Below are positions 53,940 to 63,976 of a DNA stretch of 64,000 nt, piece after piece. The DNA is from Ktedonobacter robiniae (GTDB lineage Bacteria; Chloroflexota; Ktedonobacteria; Ktedonobacterales; Ktedonobacteraceae). Both the position numbers and the translations under genes were made by a program. Each line of letters starts with the position of its first letter. Within the stretch, counting starts at the first letter, position 1. Below the pieces are notes generated by a model. It ran no database searches, was not told the DNA's origin, and saw only the letters and a list, made by a program, of their open reading frames with translations. The stretch is taken from the NCBI RefSeq assembly GCF_016587375.1, contig NZ_BNJG01000005.1, positions 124,001 to 188,000 of the forward strand, given 5' to 3'.

Positions 53940-54255
53940 ATGCGTCCGTTGGGAGCTGGTATTCTTGGTTCTCACAGTTCTCTTGATCCGCGCGAGCGTG
54001 AGATCCTCATTGATCGAACCTGCGCCCATTGTGGGTGTGAATATGAATGGGGCGTCCATGTCGCCGCCTATGGAGAGGCTGTCGGACTGGATCGCACACA
54101 ACTGGAGGAACGGTCAATGGAACTGTCGCAAAGGCGTTGTGGTCGGAGCGCGAACACGTGCTGATCAGGCTCGTCGATGAATTGTATGAAACGGCGACCA
54201 TCTCTGATGCCACATGGGAGCAGCTTGTGGCGATCTGGAGCATCGCACAGATTCT
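53940..54255 (+). pseudogene. Carboxymuconolactone decarboxylase-family protein, truncated and shifted
   Basis: RPLGAGILGSHSSLDPRERE and ILIDRTCAHCGCEYEWGVH carry the CMD motif (C..C...H), and AAYGEAVGLDRTQLE follows. A frameshift near 54110 moves to TVNGTVAKALWSEREHVLIR with LVDELYETATISDATWEQL. The N-terminal and last C-terminal parts are missing. The active-site Cys pair is CAHC. Confidence 0.8.
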
Positions 54256-54464
54256 GACGCCATGCCAAATGTTGTGTAAAGGTAGAGGCGAACAACCGGT
54301 AACGGTCCCGAAACCTAAACCGCTGTTGCGCCTCCAAGGCGAGCGTGTGCCCCGAAACGTGAGCGCAAGACAAGCAGGAACATGTCGGGGCAAACCGCTC
54401 CCCATCGGGTAGGCTTCGCCGCAGGGGGGCAATGGTATCCGAACGCGAAGACAAGAAAGCCAGG
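54256..54464 (+). ncRNA. Structured-RNA-like remnant, possibly group II intron 5' part
   Basis: A coding gap directly after the truncated CMD gene with features of a bacterial group II intron 5' domain: GTGTAAAGG near 54272, many short complementary GC-rich segments (for example GGCGAGCG, CATGTCGGGGC, GCAGGGGGGC) and unpaired GAAAC/GCAAG tracts. No reverse transcriptase follows. This is pattern recognition only; a covariance-model search would decide. Confidence 0.25.
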
Positions 54465-55235
54465 CTAGACTCGTCTCTGGCAGACATAAATCATGTAGGG
54501 AGAGGTTGCTGTCAGAGGTTCTTGCTGCCAGTTTCCATAACACGAGCGGATCTGGAACCCATTGTAGAAGAGCAAGGCTTCCATCTCCTGGGGAAAGACG
54601 TAGCGCAGTGCTGAGCGATACTGCTTCTTCTCTTGGAGACCTTCTGGCGTGAGCCAGTGTTCCTGGAAGGTGTAGTTCTGAATCTGTGTGATCGGGTCGT
54701 ACTCTGGATGCTCACTGATCACATATTGCCTTCCATCAGACATGGTGTACATCTGTGGTTCTGAAAAGCGAGCTTCGAAGAGATTGCGTAGCGAAGGATG
54801 GCGTGTTCCAAAGAGAAAGCGTCCTTCAGGATGCAAATGGTCCCGCACACGAGCCAGCAGTGCTTCCTGGTCCTCTCGTATGAGAAAGTGTTGAAAGGCA
54901 TTCCCCAGCATGTAAATAAATGAGAACTGCCTCTGGAGATGGAATGTGCGCGCATCCGCCACGCTCCACTCAATCGAAACACCCTGTTTTGTCGCCTTGT
55001 GGGAGGCTAGCTCGATCATCTCTGGGATGATATCCACCCCTGTGACCTCATAGCCAAGCTTGGCCATGCGAATGGCCATCGTTCCGGTTCCACAGGCAAG
55101 ATCGAGCAGAGGCCCACCAAGCGCGCGAGCCAGTTGCGCGGTCAAGGGATAATCCGCATCGTAGCCGCCTTCTTCCAAATCATATGCCTGGGCATCTCGA
55201 TACCCTTCAAGATACTCTGAATAATCGATCATCAT
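54465..55235 (-). CDS. Class I SAM-dependent methyltransferase
   Basis: 256 aa, cytosolic. SAM-binding motif I is LLDLACGTGTMAIRMA, the acidic loop after strand 2 is VTGVDIIPEMIELA, and motif II/III is WSVADARTFHLQRQF. FIYMLGNAFQHFL and the extended C-terminal strands match small-molecule methyltransferases. AAAGGGCC lies before the ATG. The substrate is unknown; it has no operon partner, being enclosed by mobile-element debris. Confidence 0.88.
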   Translation of the reverse strand: MMIDYSEYLEGYRDAQAYDLEEGGYDADYPLTAQLARALGGPLLDLACGTGTMAIRMAKLGYEVTGVDIIPEMIELASHKATKQGVSIEWSVADARTFHLQRQFSFIYMLGNAFQHFLIREDQEALLARVRDHLHPEGRFLFGTRHPSLRNLFEARFSEPQMYTMSDGRQYVISEHPEYDPITQIQNYTFQEHWLTPEGLQEKKQYRSALRYVFPQEMEALLFYNGFQIRSCYGNWQQEPLTATSPYMIYVCQRRV

Positions 55236-56906
55236 TGGCCCTTTCGCTCATTCGTCGTTCGCCACCGCATGAATAAAACCCAGGAACAGTATACCAGATA
55301 GGGAGCGGTCCGCCCAGGTGTGTTCCTGCTTGAGGGTGTCCGTCAATTTTTGCAATGGATTTGGGACGACAAGCCAACGCTCGTTTCCACGGATGATGGG
55401 CGGAAGGGCGTGAGGAACCAGGCAAGGTAGCAGCAAGTGCCATCGGACGAGGTGGAGAGGTGGGTGGCTTGGGAGCAGGAGGGCGAAATTGAAGGAGCTG
55501 GAGCATCAAGGAGGAGATCATCTGCTCAAGACGATGGGCCGCTCGCTCTTTTTGGCGCCGTCCCAGTTGGCGACGTTGCTCCATGCCAATTTCTTGCCAG
55601 CACTCCTCCCATCGCTCATTACAGACAGTGTTGCGTAAGGTGAGCATGGAATTGACATGGTTGGGCTCCCAATGCATCCCCGCTCCTTTGAGATGGACTT
55701 GCACCACCACTTTGTTGGCGCTTTCCACCATCCCTGACCCAATCGGCCAGCCTGCGGCTTGATAGTGAGGATACTGCATCAAAGCTTCGCGTTTGAGAAA
55801 ATAGCCCACCTGTTCACGCACACCTTCCTGCTGGGCCAGCTCGGCTGGAAGGCGAGAAAGTAGCCAGAAGAGCAGACGAGGCCCCCGATGTTTGAGTCGA
55901 TGACACGCTCGCTCCAGCAGATCGGCAGGCAGAGCCAGACCGGCTTGTTGCAAGGCTTGGATGAGCAGATTGAGATGCTCTGCCGCGTGAGGAAAATCCA
56001 AGATGCGTAGTGCCTGGGGGCAATGCAGATCAAGGAAGCCTTGCAATCACTCAGCTCCATCGGTGACTGCAGCAAGCTCTTTCGCCTGACTGACCCCTCG
56101 CCGTTGCGTCTCTACTTCAGCCAAGTTGGCAAAGGTCTGAGCATCACACATGCGGGAAAAATAGGAGAGATGGCGCACATGGATCTCTTGCCCTCCCGCC
56201 GAGGACGCTTCTTGCTCGACCTGTCCAAGAGCCACCGTCCGAGCTTCGGCCCATTGTCCTTTGAGTAAAGGCACATAGGCTCCATCGGCACTGATCACCA
56301 GACGCTTGGGGACTTGCTGGCAGGGGGATGCTCTGGCACAGGCAGCTGGGCCTGAGCCGTTTGCACCGCCAGGGCGAAGGTGCCTGCCTGTTGTGTCTGT
56401 CGACGCGTGGTGGCTTCACTGACCTGAACCCCTACCATGCGTTGCATCATCTTGGCGGCTTGCTCAAACGGCATGTAGCTGGAGAGATGGACCACATGCT
56501 CATGTTGCAGTGAGGTCAAGCAACTCCCTCTGGGGAGGGCTAACTCCTCATCGAGGGGGAAAAAGCCCTGTCCCGCCTGTGGGACAGGTCCCGTATGTTC
56601 TCGTGAGTTGGATCTCTTGCCTTCCAGCTCCTTGCAGACGGCGGGTCCGTTTCCCCCGAGCTTGCAGTGGAGTGCCACACACGGGACAACTGGGACGCTC
56701 TTGAGCTGGAGCACCATTCCAGTCGCGTTGTGCACTCTCTTGGGCCGCATCTTGAATGACTTTGGCTTCCAGTCGATTCAGGCGCCGATGCACTTCGTGT
56801 TCAATCTCGTGTAAGGTGGCCTTGGGATGGGCTCGCCGCACGCTTTGATATCGGTGAGAATCTGCTCACTCAGGTGTTGCCAGGCCTGATCGCTCTCTTC
56901 GCTCAT
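55207..56906 (-). pseudogene. ISKra4-like transposase, several frameshifts
   Basis: Pieces in three frames align in order: SDQAWQHLSEQILTDIKA; HPKATLHEIEHEVHRRLNRL with a zinc knuckle CPVCGTPLQARGKR; GQGFFPLDEELALPRG and YMPFEQAAKMMQRMVGVQVS; VISADGAYVPLLKGQWAEAR (first Asp); then LRILDFPHAAEHLNLL (second Asp) and GWPIGSGMVESANKVVVQ (Glu). At least three frameshifts separate them, near 56780, 56570 and 56300, and one near 56045. Family assignment rests on the zinc knuckle, DFPHAAEH and GSG..ES.NK blocks. Confidence 0.75.
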
Positions 56907-57156
56907 GTGTTTCCTTCCCCTCTTGAGAATGAACTCATCTTCGCATAGGAGAGGCCCTTTGTCTAGCCTTGTGCAAAAAATTGACGCGCACCCCCTGCTT
57001 GAGTCCACAATTGGGGGCACATTGCGGATGGTCAAAATGCTTGGCAGAAGCAGCAAAGAAATGCTTGCTATTCGATCGAAAAAGACAAAAAACACCACCC
57101 CTCCTACCCCGCGTGGAAAGCGGGTTGCATCTGCCTCTCTTCTTCTCCCCTCAGGG

Positions 57157-58341
57157 TTACGAAACGGGAATCTTCGGCAGGCGAATATCCTGGATGACCG
57201 CTCACACAATGGTCAGGCAAGACGTCTCGGTGGTGAAGGCATCGATCTGATCCGTGCGCTGCCGGACATTGCTGAACAAGCTTTCAATCGCGTTCGTGCT
57301 CCGAATATACCGATGCATGACCGGTGGAAAGGCATAAAACGTGAGTAAATGCTCTTCGTCTTCGCAAAGGCTGCGGATGGCCTCGGGATAGCGCTTCTGA
57401 TACTTGGCTTTGAAGGCTGTCAGATTCAAGAGCGCCTCTTCTTTTGTTTCCTGGTGCCAGATCCCTTTGAGTTCGGCCATTACCTCCTGCTGCTCGCGTT
57501 TGGGAATCGCACTCATCACATTGCGTTGCTTATGGACCAGACAACGTTGGCGTAGCGTCGAGGGAAAGAGTTCGGCTATCGCTGCAAGCAATCCCTCATG
57601 CCCATCAGTGACCAGAAGATCGACCTCTTTCATTCCACGTGTCCGCAGGCCTTGCAGTAGAGCACACCAGCCATCCTTACTTTCCTCGGCACTTGCACGA
57701 AAAGCCAGAACTTCCCGACTTCCCTCCAGATCCACCCCCAGCGCCGTTAAAATCATGGTGGCATCCGTTTGGGCTCCATGGCGAACGGTAAAATGGATCC
57801 CATCCAGATAGATGACGCGGTAGTGGGAAAGGAGAGGACGTTCGCGCCAGGTTTCATATTGCTCGGTCAGGCTCTGGTTCAAGCGACTGACGGCACTGGC
57901 ACTGGGAGCCACTCCCATCAGGGTTTGAGCAACCTCTCCGACTTTGTGGGTACTCGTGCCGCTGACGAACATTTGGGTCAAGGCCTCAGCTACCTCTGGT
58001 TCGTAACGACTGTACCGCTCGAACGCCTGACTGTGAAACACTCCTTCACGATCTCTGGGCACGCTGAGATCTTCAATACGACCCGTCGAAGTGACTAAAT
58101 CGCGGGTGTAGGAGCCATTGCGGTATCCCCGCCGATTGGGAGTCACTTCCCCCCACGATGCGCCAATACACTGCTCCAGTTCTTCACGCATGACTTGTTC
58201 GAGTAACACTTGGACGGCACTGACCGCCAGACGACGTAAATACTGACGAAATTCCTCCTGTTCTGGCAGGGTAAGAGATGAAGACTCGGCTTTTGGATTC
58301 TCAGCGGACGGCGTGATATCCTTTTTCTTGTGCACAGGCAT
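57157..58341 (-). pseudogene. IS256-family transposase with late stop
   Basis: An almost complete transposase: RGYRNGSYTRDLVTSTGRIE (N-terminal), YLDGIHFTVRHG (first Asp), EVDLLVTDGHEGLL (second Asp), RQRCLVHKQRNVMSAI (the C...H helix) and IRSTNAIESLFSNVRQRTDQ (Glu). The frame stops with TGA at 57202-57204 where a Trp belongs and continues in phase for 14 residues to TAA 57157. Since only the last residues are lost, activity is possible. A 9-bp perfect inverted repeat lies just upstream (58372-58380/58386-58394). Element ends were not resolved. Confidence 0.88.
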
Positions 58342-58691
58342 GTCCCTCTCCTTTGCTTGAATTGACTTCCATAGACATTGGAGATGTCTATGCCTGTATT
58401 ATCTTCTCTCTCGAGCTCATTTGGAAAGGTTGTCATTACACAAGACTCGGCATGGTGTCCAGATTCTGGAACTGATCATTATTGTTGGTTGGTATCACCT
58501 CATTTCCTTTGTCGCAAATGCAGCGCACATTGAATATGAACCGTGGGCTGCCCGTTTCCCTCAGAATGAAGGGGAAAAGGAGTAACGTGCAAATTACTCC
58601 TCCAGACGAATGAAAGGGAGAGTAGAGTAAAGAGCACATCAGGTGCTATCTCCTTGTCGTTTCATTTTGACGTTTGGGCAAAGGACTCTTC

Positions 58692-60258
58692 ATGATGGCT
58701 AGAAAACAACATCGTCCTGCAGCGACTTTGCAGTGTCTCTTAGAACCGCAGTCTATCTATTGCCAAGAGTGTGACCAGCTCATGTGGGTCGCCTATGCGA
58801 CTCGTCGTACGGTCACGACCCTCAACGGAGTCACGCGCTTAACGCTCAAGATTCGCCGTTGCCACGATGAGAACTGTACTCTCTATCACCAGCCTTATCG
58901 ACCTGAAGAGGAAGGAGCATGGGCATTACCGCATGGAGAGTTTGGCCTCGATGTGATTGCGCTGGTTGGGATGCTCCGCTATGAGAGCCATCGCAGTGTT
59001 CCAGAGATCCACCAAGATCTTTGCAGGCGGGGAGTGGTCATCGCAGAGCGCACGGTCACCAATCTCTTGGCTCGATATGAAGAACTGGTGGCACTCCACT
59101 TGACGAATCGTGTTCGCTTACGTGAGTGCCTCACCACGCAAGGCTACGTGGTCCTGGCCCTTGATGGGTTACAGCCGGATGTGGGACATGAAGTCTTATG
59201 GGTGTTACGTGACTGCCTGTTAGGAGAGATCCTTCTGGCTCGCAGCCTGTTGAGCTCCAACGAAACTGATCTTGCTGGGCTTCTGCGCGAGATTCAGCAA
59301 TCCCTTCCTGTCCCGATTCGTGGAGTCGTCTCGGATGGGCAACACTCTATTCGCAATGCTGTAGAGACAGCATTGCCAGACGTGCCACACCAGCTATGTC
59401 ACTTTCACTATTTACGTGAAGCTGCGAAACCTGTCTATGAAGCGGATCGACATGCCAAAAAGGAACTGAAGAAGCATATTCGCGGAGTGCGCCCAATTGA
59501 ACGGTCTCTCGAACAACGAAAGGATACGGAGGCAGAGGTTATTCGAGGCTATTGCCTCGCGGTCCGAAACGCTCTGACCGATGATGGACGCCCACCACTC
59601 AGCGCCCATGGGCTCAAACTCCATGGGCGCATTTCTTCTATTGCTACGTCACTTGCTCGGATTGCTGAAAAGGGGAGCTTACCGCGCGAGTTAGAACGCA
59701 TGCACTCTTTCTTAACGAAAGGATTAGTGGAAACCCACCTGTTGTGGGCAGATGTGGAAATGGGCTACAGGTGGGTCCATCGAGCAGCACATCTCCTGAC
59801 GAATCATGAAAAGCAGAATGCGCTCCAGATACGTCAGAGTTATGAGACCCTTCTGTCAGAAATGGAGCAGACTCCAAAAACCACGGAAACACTTGCCACC
59901 ATGTTTACTACGTTTGGCAAAGTCACGGCGAGTTATTGGCCTGGACTCTTTCACTGTTATGATGAGCCAAATCTCCCACGCACGAACAAATGATCTGGAG
60001 CAGTATTTCGGCTCGGCACGTCGCCATGAACGGCGCGCAACTGGGCGGGAAAGCGCCTCCCCTGGTCTCGTTGTGCGGGGTGCTGTTCGTGTCATTGTTC
60101 TCGTCGCTTCACCTCGTCATCATTTTAACGTCGCCGAGCTTCGCTTGACCGATATCTCTCGCTGGCGTGCGTTACGGAGTGAACTCGAGTATCTGGTAAA
60201 TGACTTGCGACATGAGCGAGTTTGGCCCTCCGATGCAAGCACTTGCCCACCCACTTGA
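58692..60258 (+). pseudogene. ISNCY-like transposase, one late frameshift
   Basis: About 435 residues open from ATG 58692 with an N-terminal zinc site (CQEC, then CHDENC), GVVIAERTVTNLLARYEELV (helix-turn-helix), VVLALDGLQPDVGHE (first Asp), RGVVSDGQHSIRNA (second Asp) and LCHFHYLREA. Near 59990 a 1-nt shift moves into the frame with NDLEQYFGSARRHERRATGR (Glu region) and the natural end at 60258. The exact IS family is not certain. Confidence 0.75.
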
Positions 60259-60500
60259 GCAACTCGTCTGTTACTGCCGACCAACGCGGCTCAAAAAGCG
60301 GGTTGACCGCTTTCGTTTTGGTAAATTCACAAACACAAAATAGCTTGAACTATGGAGTCTACCGCTCCATCTCCATCTGCTTCTGATCTGAAAAGTGTTG
60401 CTCTAGCGAAGATCTGTAGATGGTCGAGGCGCGTAGATGTCCATGTGGGAAGGACGCGAACGGATTTTTTCTTTGTCCGAGGCTAATACCTGAAGATTTA

Positions 60501-60851
60501 TTATTTCCGCAAAATCTTATCCACTGCTTTTCCTTTTGCTAATTCGTCGATTAACTTATCCAAGTAGCGAATTTCCTGCATAGTTGGTTCTTTGATGTCT
60601 TCCACTCGGACACCACAAACCACACCCCTAATCAAAGCCCGCGAAGGATTCAGCCCAGGAGCCTCCGCAAAGAAGGTCTCAAAGTCTGTTTGTTTTTCCA
60701 GTTGGTCTTCTAACTCTTCCTGGCTATATCCTGTCAGCCAACGAATGATTTTATCGACGTCTGTTTTCGCGCGTCCTTTTTTCTCCGCTTTTGTAACGTA
60801 CATGGGATAGACACTTGCAAAGCTCACTGTATAGATCCGATGTCCTGCCAT
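60501..60851 (-). CDS. DUF2200-family protein
   Basis: 116 aa. HRIYTVSFASVYPMYVTKAEKKGR, VDKIIRWLTGYSQEELE, FFAEAPGLNP and IRGVVCGVRVEDIKEPTMQEIRYLDKLIDELAKG are the conserved blocks of DUF2200, a small cytosolic family of unknown function. GGAAGGAAGG precedes the ATG. The gene stands alone, flanked by a 15-bp direct repeat (60442-60456, 60905-60919). Confidence 0.92.
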   Translation of the reverse strand: MAGHRIYTVSFASVYPMYVTKAEKKGRAKTDVDKIIRWLTGYSQEELEDQLEKQTDFETFFAEAPGLNPSRALIRGVVCGVRVEDIKEPTMQEIRYLDKLIDELAKGKAVDKILRK

Positions 60852-61102
60852 GATACCTTCCTTCCTTCAAAGATTTTCCTTATTCTAGCACGGATATATG
60901 ATACATGTGGGAAGGACGTGGTAAATGAGGTGACGAGTGATCAGGTTTTAGGGCGAAGAGTGATCACTCGGCGCGAAGAGTGAGCAGCTCAACTAATGGA
61001 AGGCTCAGCCGAGCCCATCTCAAAGAGAAACTGAAACTGCTCAAAGGATAACGATCTTTCTCATCATGTGAAGCGTAGAAAACAGAAGAAGGGTAAACGC
61101 TC
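60852..61102. other. Intergenic region with short direct repeats
   Basis: Contains CATGTGGGAAGGACG (60905-60919, also at 60442) and two tandem-like copies of a GCGAAGAGTGA segment around 60953-60984, the first followed by TCACTC. These resemble IS end debris. No gene. Confidence 0.4.
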
Positions 61103-61133
61103 TTGACATTGCCGTAGCGTCAAACGGTACACT
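61103..61133 (+). promoter_or_regulatory. MerR-type promoter with 19-bp spacer (merR gene)
   Basis: TTGACA (61103-61108) and TACACT (61128-61133) are 19 bp apart, with the dyad TTGAC...GTCAA lying over the -35 and spacer. Nearly the same element precedes the carbonic anhydrase gene at 62056. Confidence 0.85.
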
Positions 61134-61165
61134 TCCTGGAGAGAACTCTCCAAGGAGGAATTGAC

Positions 61166-62020
61166 ATGTTTCGTATCGGCGAATTCTCCCAAATCGCCCG
61201 GGTTTCAGGTCGTCTGTTGCGGTATTACGATGAGATTGGTTTGCTGCGTCCCCAGTCTATCGACCCAGAAACGGGATATCGCTACTACAGCGCGCGGCAA
61301 CTGCCTCGGCTCAATCGCATTCTGGTGCTCAAAGAACTCGGCTTATCATTGGAACACATTGCCCGACTCCTGGATCAGGAGACCTCGGTTGAGGAAATTC
61401 GAGGGATGTTGACCTTACGCAAAGCCCAGATCGAGCAATCGGTTCAGGAAGAGATGGAGCGATTGCGCATCGTAGAGAGCAGATTGCAGCAGATCGACAC
61501 CCATGGGCAGATGCAGGAGCCTGACGTGATCCTGAAAGCGGTACCAGCAACGCCGTTTCTTGGGCGACGCGACGTACTGCCCGGCATGGATGCGATCCAG
61601 CATCTCGTGCGCAGAATCGCGATGACGGTTCCGGCCAGGATGGGGCACCACAACCTTGGACATCTCACCGTTATCATCCATTCCCCCCTGTACGATCCTG
61701 CCGCCCTCGATGTCGAAGTTGGCTACCTGCTCCTGGGGAAAGGGCCACAGTCGCTCGAACTCCCCGAGGAAGAGGTGCTCACGCTGAGGACCTTGCCAGC
61801 AGTGGAGACCATGGCAACCCTGGCCCACGTCGGGCGGGTCAGCGACACCCATCAGAGTTCTGGAGCACTGGCGACCTGGATGGAACACCATGGGTGGCAG
61901 ATGAACGGAGCGGGGCGCGAGCTCTTGATCCAGTTGCCGCAATCGCAGGAGCAGGACGAAGCGGTGGTCGAGATTCAACTGCCCGTGACCAGGTGCGCGT
62001 ATCCTGCCCGCCGCAGTTGA
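61166..62020 (+). CDS. MerR-family regulator with GyrI-like effector domain
   Basis: 284 aa. The winged helix MFRIGEFSQIARVSGRLLRY followed by GYRYYSARQLPRLNRILVLKELGLSLEHI is at the N-terminus, a coiled coil spans about 75-115, and a C-terminal GyrI-like/AraC-effector-type domain follows (DVEVGYLLLGKG, ETMATLAHVGRVSDTHQSSG, EIQLPV). Such regulators (BmrR/TipA-like) bind organic compounds and activate by untwisting an overlong promoter. AAGGAGG precedes the ATG. It probably activates both its own promoter and the one at 62056. Confidence 0.92.
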   Translation: MFRIGEFSQIARVSGRLLRYYDEIGLLRPQSIDPETGYRYYSARQLPRLNRILVLKELGLSLEHIARLLDQETSVEEIRGMLTLRKAQIEQSVQEEMERLRIVESRLQQIDTHGQMQEPDVILKAVPATPFLGRRDVLPGMDAIQHLVRRIAMTVPARMGHHNLGHLTVIIHSPLYDPAALDVEVGYLLLGKGPQSLELPEEEVLTLRTLPAVETMATLAHVGRVSDTHQSSGALATWMEHHGWQMNGAGRELLIQLPQSQEQDEAVVEIQLPVTRCAYPARRS

Positions 62021-62055
62021 GGTGTTGCCGCCGCTCGATGGATGGGAATGTAGGC

Positions 62056-62086
62056 TTGACTTTGGCGTAACGTCAAACGGTATACT
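62056..62086 (+). promoter_or_regulatory. MerR-type promoter with 19-bp spacer (carbonic anhydrase gene)
   Basis: TTGACT (62056-62061) and TATACT (62081-62086), 19-bp spacer, sharing CGTAACGTCAAACGG with only one change relative to the merR promoter. It drives a 150-nt leader before the carbonic anhydrase gene. Confidence 0.85.
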
Positions 62087-62235
62087 CCTGCTATCACTTG
62101 TATAAAGTGGCGTGAAACAAACGGAAACGGCATACCGCTCCCTCAGCATACACCGAACCTCTCGTAAGGCGTATGTCTCGAGAACAGTACAAGATGGCTG
62201 TTGTTTACGAAAGAGATTGATAAAGGAGAAGCAGT

Positions 62236-62784
62236 ATGACAATGCTTGATACCTTGATAGAACGGAACCAGGACTTCGCTACCCATCATTTCCCCAGGGG
62301 GTTATCCCTGATGCCAACCTTGAGAATTATGATCATTGGCTGTGTGGATCCACGCGTCGATCCGGCTCACCTGCTTGGTCTCCAGCCAGGAGAGGCAGTC
62401 GTGATCCGCAATGTGGGGGGGCGCATCACTCCCGCAACGTTGCAGACCATGGGGATGCTGAGCAGGATTGCCCAGGGGGAAGGTGGCCCTCCCGCCGGCG
62501 CGTTTCACCTGATCGTGCTTCAGCATACCCACTGCGGGATTGCGCACCTCCAAGGGCAACCGGCCCTGCTGGCGAGCTACTTTGGTATCGATCAGGAAGC
62601 ACTGGCGGCCAAAGCGGTCACGGATCCTCACGCCGCAGTGGCGGTCGATGTGGCTGCCCTCAAGGCAAATCCCGCCCTGCCCGGCAACTGGCTGGTGTCC
62701 GGACTCGTCTATGACGTGACCATCGGCCTGGTCGAGGTCGTCGTGCCACCGGCTCCCTTGCGTCACCCGGAGAGCCAGGCGTAA
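62236..62784 (+). CDS. Beta-carbonic anhydrase-like protein
   Basis: 182 aa. The beta-CA zinc site is complete: Cys36 and Asp38-Arg40 dyad (GCVDPRVDP), His97 and Cys100 (QHTHCGI). VIRNVGGRI is the conserved strand, and WLVSGLVYDVTIGLVEVV the family C-terminus. It should hydrate CO2 in the cytosol, although distant members hydrolyse CS2 or COS. AAAGGAGAAG precedes the ATG. Under control of the MerR-type promoter at 62056, which is unusual for a housekeeping carbonic anhydrase. Confidence 0.9.
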   Translation: MTMLDTLIERNQDFATHHFPRGLSLMPTLRIMIIGCVDPRVDPAHLLGLQPGEAVVIRNVGGRITPATLQTMGMLSRIAQGEGGPPAGAFHLIVLQHTHCGIAHLQGQPALLASYFGIDQEALAAKAVTDPHAAVAVDVAALKANPALPGNWLVSGLVYDVTIGLVEVVVPPAPLRHPESQA

Positions 62785-62875
62785 GACGCGCGGGGGCGTC
62801 AGGCATGTCGTCTCTGCTCCCATCTCAACGCATCCCGTGGTCTTTCTCCACCTAGCAAACCAGGAGCTTTATCCC

Positions 62876-63976
62876 ATGAATAAACCCAGAATCCTTGTTT
62901 TGGCCGCCGCTGGACGAACGGGCATGCCCGTTGCGCTGCAACTGCTGGACGAAGGCTTTCCCGTCACCGCCTTGGTGCATCGCGCCGATCAGCGCAGCGA
63001 ACACCTCAAGGCCAAAGGCGCGGAGATCGTCGTCGGTTCGCTCACCGATCCCACCGATATGAGAACTGCGATGTCCGGGGCCAAACGTGCCTACTTCTGT
63101 GTGCCCAATGAGGCAGGGTACCTCAAAGCGGCAGCCATCTTTACGGTGGTCGCGGCTGAGCACCAATTGGAATCCGTCGTCGCCATGAGCCAGTGGCTGT
63201 CCAACCCCAATCACCCTTCCATCCACACGCGCGAGGTCTGGCTGGCGGACCGGTTGTTTGCGTTGTTACCGGGAACCGCGGTGACCACCATCAACGCCGG
63301 GTTTTTCGCGGACAACGAGATGCAAGTCTTACCGTTTGCCGCGCAATTTGGGCTGTTATCCTTGCCCTATGGGTCGGGTCTCAACGCGCCTCCTTCCAAC
63401 GAAGATATAGCCCGTGTGGTGGCGGAGATTCTCGCGCGGCCAGAAGGGCACGCTGGCAAGACGTATCGGCCTACAGGCCCCGAACTGCTGTCTCCGCAAG
63501 ACCTCGCGGCCATCCTCGGCAAGGTGCTGGGGCGCAAGGTCACCTACCGCAATGCGCCGATGCGGATGGTGGCCAAGATTATGCGCGGGCGCTTGTCTCT
63601 GTACAACCTGGCCGCGTATTCGCAATACGTGATCGATTACCAGAAGAATGCGTTTGGCGTGAATGCGCCGACGGATGTGGTGCGCCGCATCACCGGCAGA
63701 GAGGCGGAGGATTTTGAGACCATCGCGAGGCGCTATGCGGCCACCATGCCGGGAGTCAGGCGCAGCTTCGTCATCCAGTTCAAGCTTATGCTCAGGATGA
63801 TCATCTTGCTGCTCCGTCCAGCTCTCAAAACGGCTCCATACCTCGCTCTCGATGAATTTTCCGAGAGATCGCATGTGGTCTTCAGCGCGGACTCCCCAGA
63901 ATGGCGTCAAAGCCATGAGCCGCAAACATACGAGCTCTCAGGAGAGAAAGCAGCGTTCGGGCACGGCCAATCATAA
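62876..63976 (+). CDS. NmrA-like NAD(P)-binding protein
   Basis: 366 aa. The dinucleotide fold starts LVLAAAGRTGMPVALQLLDE (GxxGxxx-type loop AAGRTGM), then KAKGAEIVVGSLTDPTDMRTAM and VVAMSQWLSN. NmrA-like proteins are redox-responsive regulators or quinone/epoxide reductases. After about residue 280 the tail (RRSFVIQFKLMLRMIILLLR, then charged residues) exceeds the usual family length and may contact the membrane. AGGAGC lies 9 nt before ATG 62876. It follows the carbonic anhydrase in the same direction and could share its MerR-activated transcript. Confidence 0.85.
   Translation: MNKPRILVLAAAGRTGMPVALQLLDEGFPVTALVHRADQRSEHLKAKGAEIVVGSLTDPTDMRTAMSGAKRAYFCVPNEAGYLKAAAIFTVVAAEHQLESVVAMSQWLSNPNHPSIHTREVWLADRLFALLPGTAVTTINAGFFADNEMQVLPFAAQFGLLSLPYGSGLNAPPSNEDIARVVAEILARPEGHAGKTYRPTGPELLSPQDLAAILGKVLGRKVTYRNAPMRMVAKIMRGRLSLYNLAAYSQYVIDYQKNAFGVNAPTDVVRRITGREAEDFETIARRYAATMPGVRRSFVIQFKLMLRMIILLLRPALKTAPYLALDEFSERSHVVFSADSPEWRQSHEPQTYELSGEKAAFGHGQS

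Noticed and set aside
58372..58394. 9-bp hairpin upstream of the IS256 gene as the element terminal repeat
   Set aside because: It is a local hairpin, not matched at the other side of the transposase, so it was not used as an element boundary.
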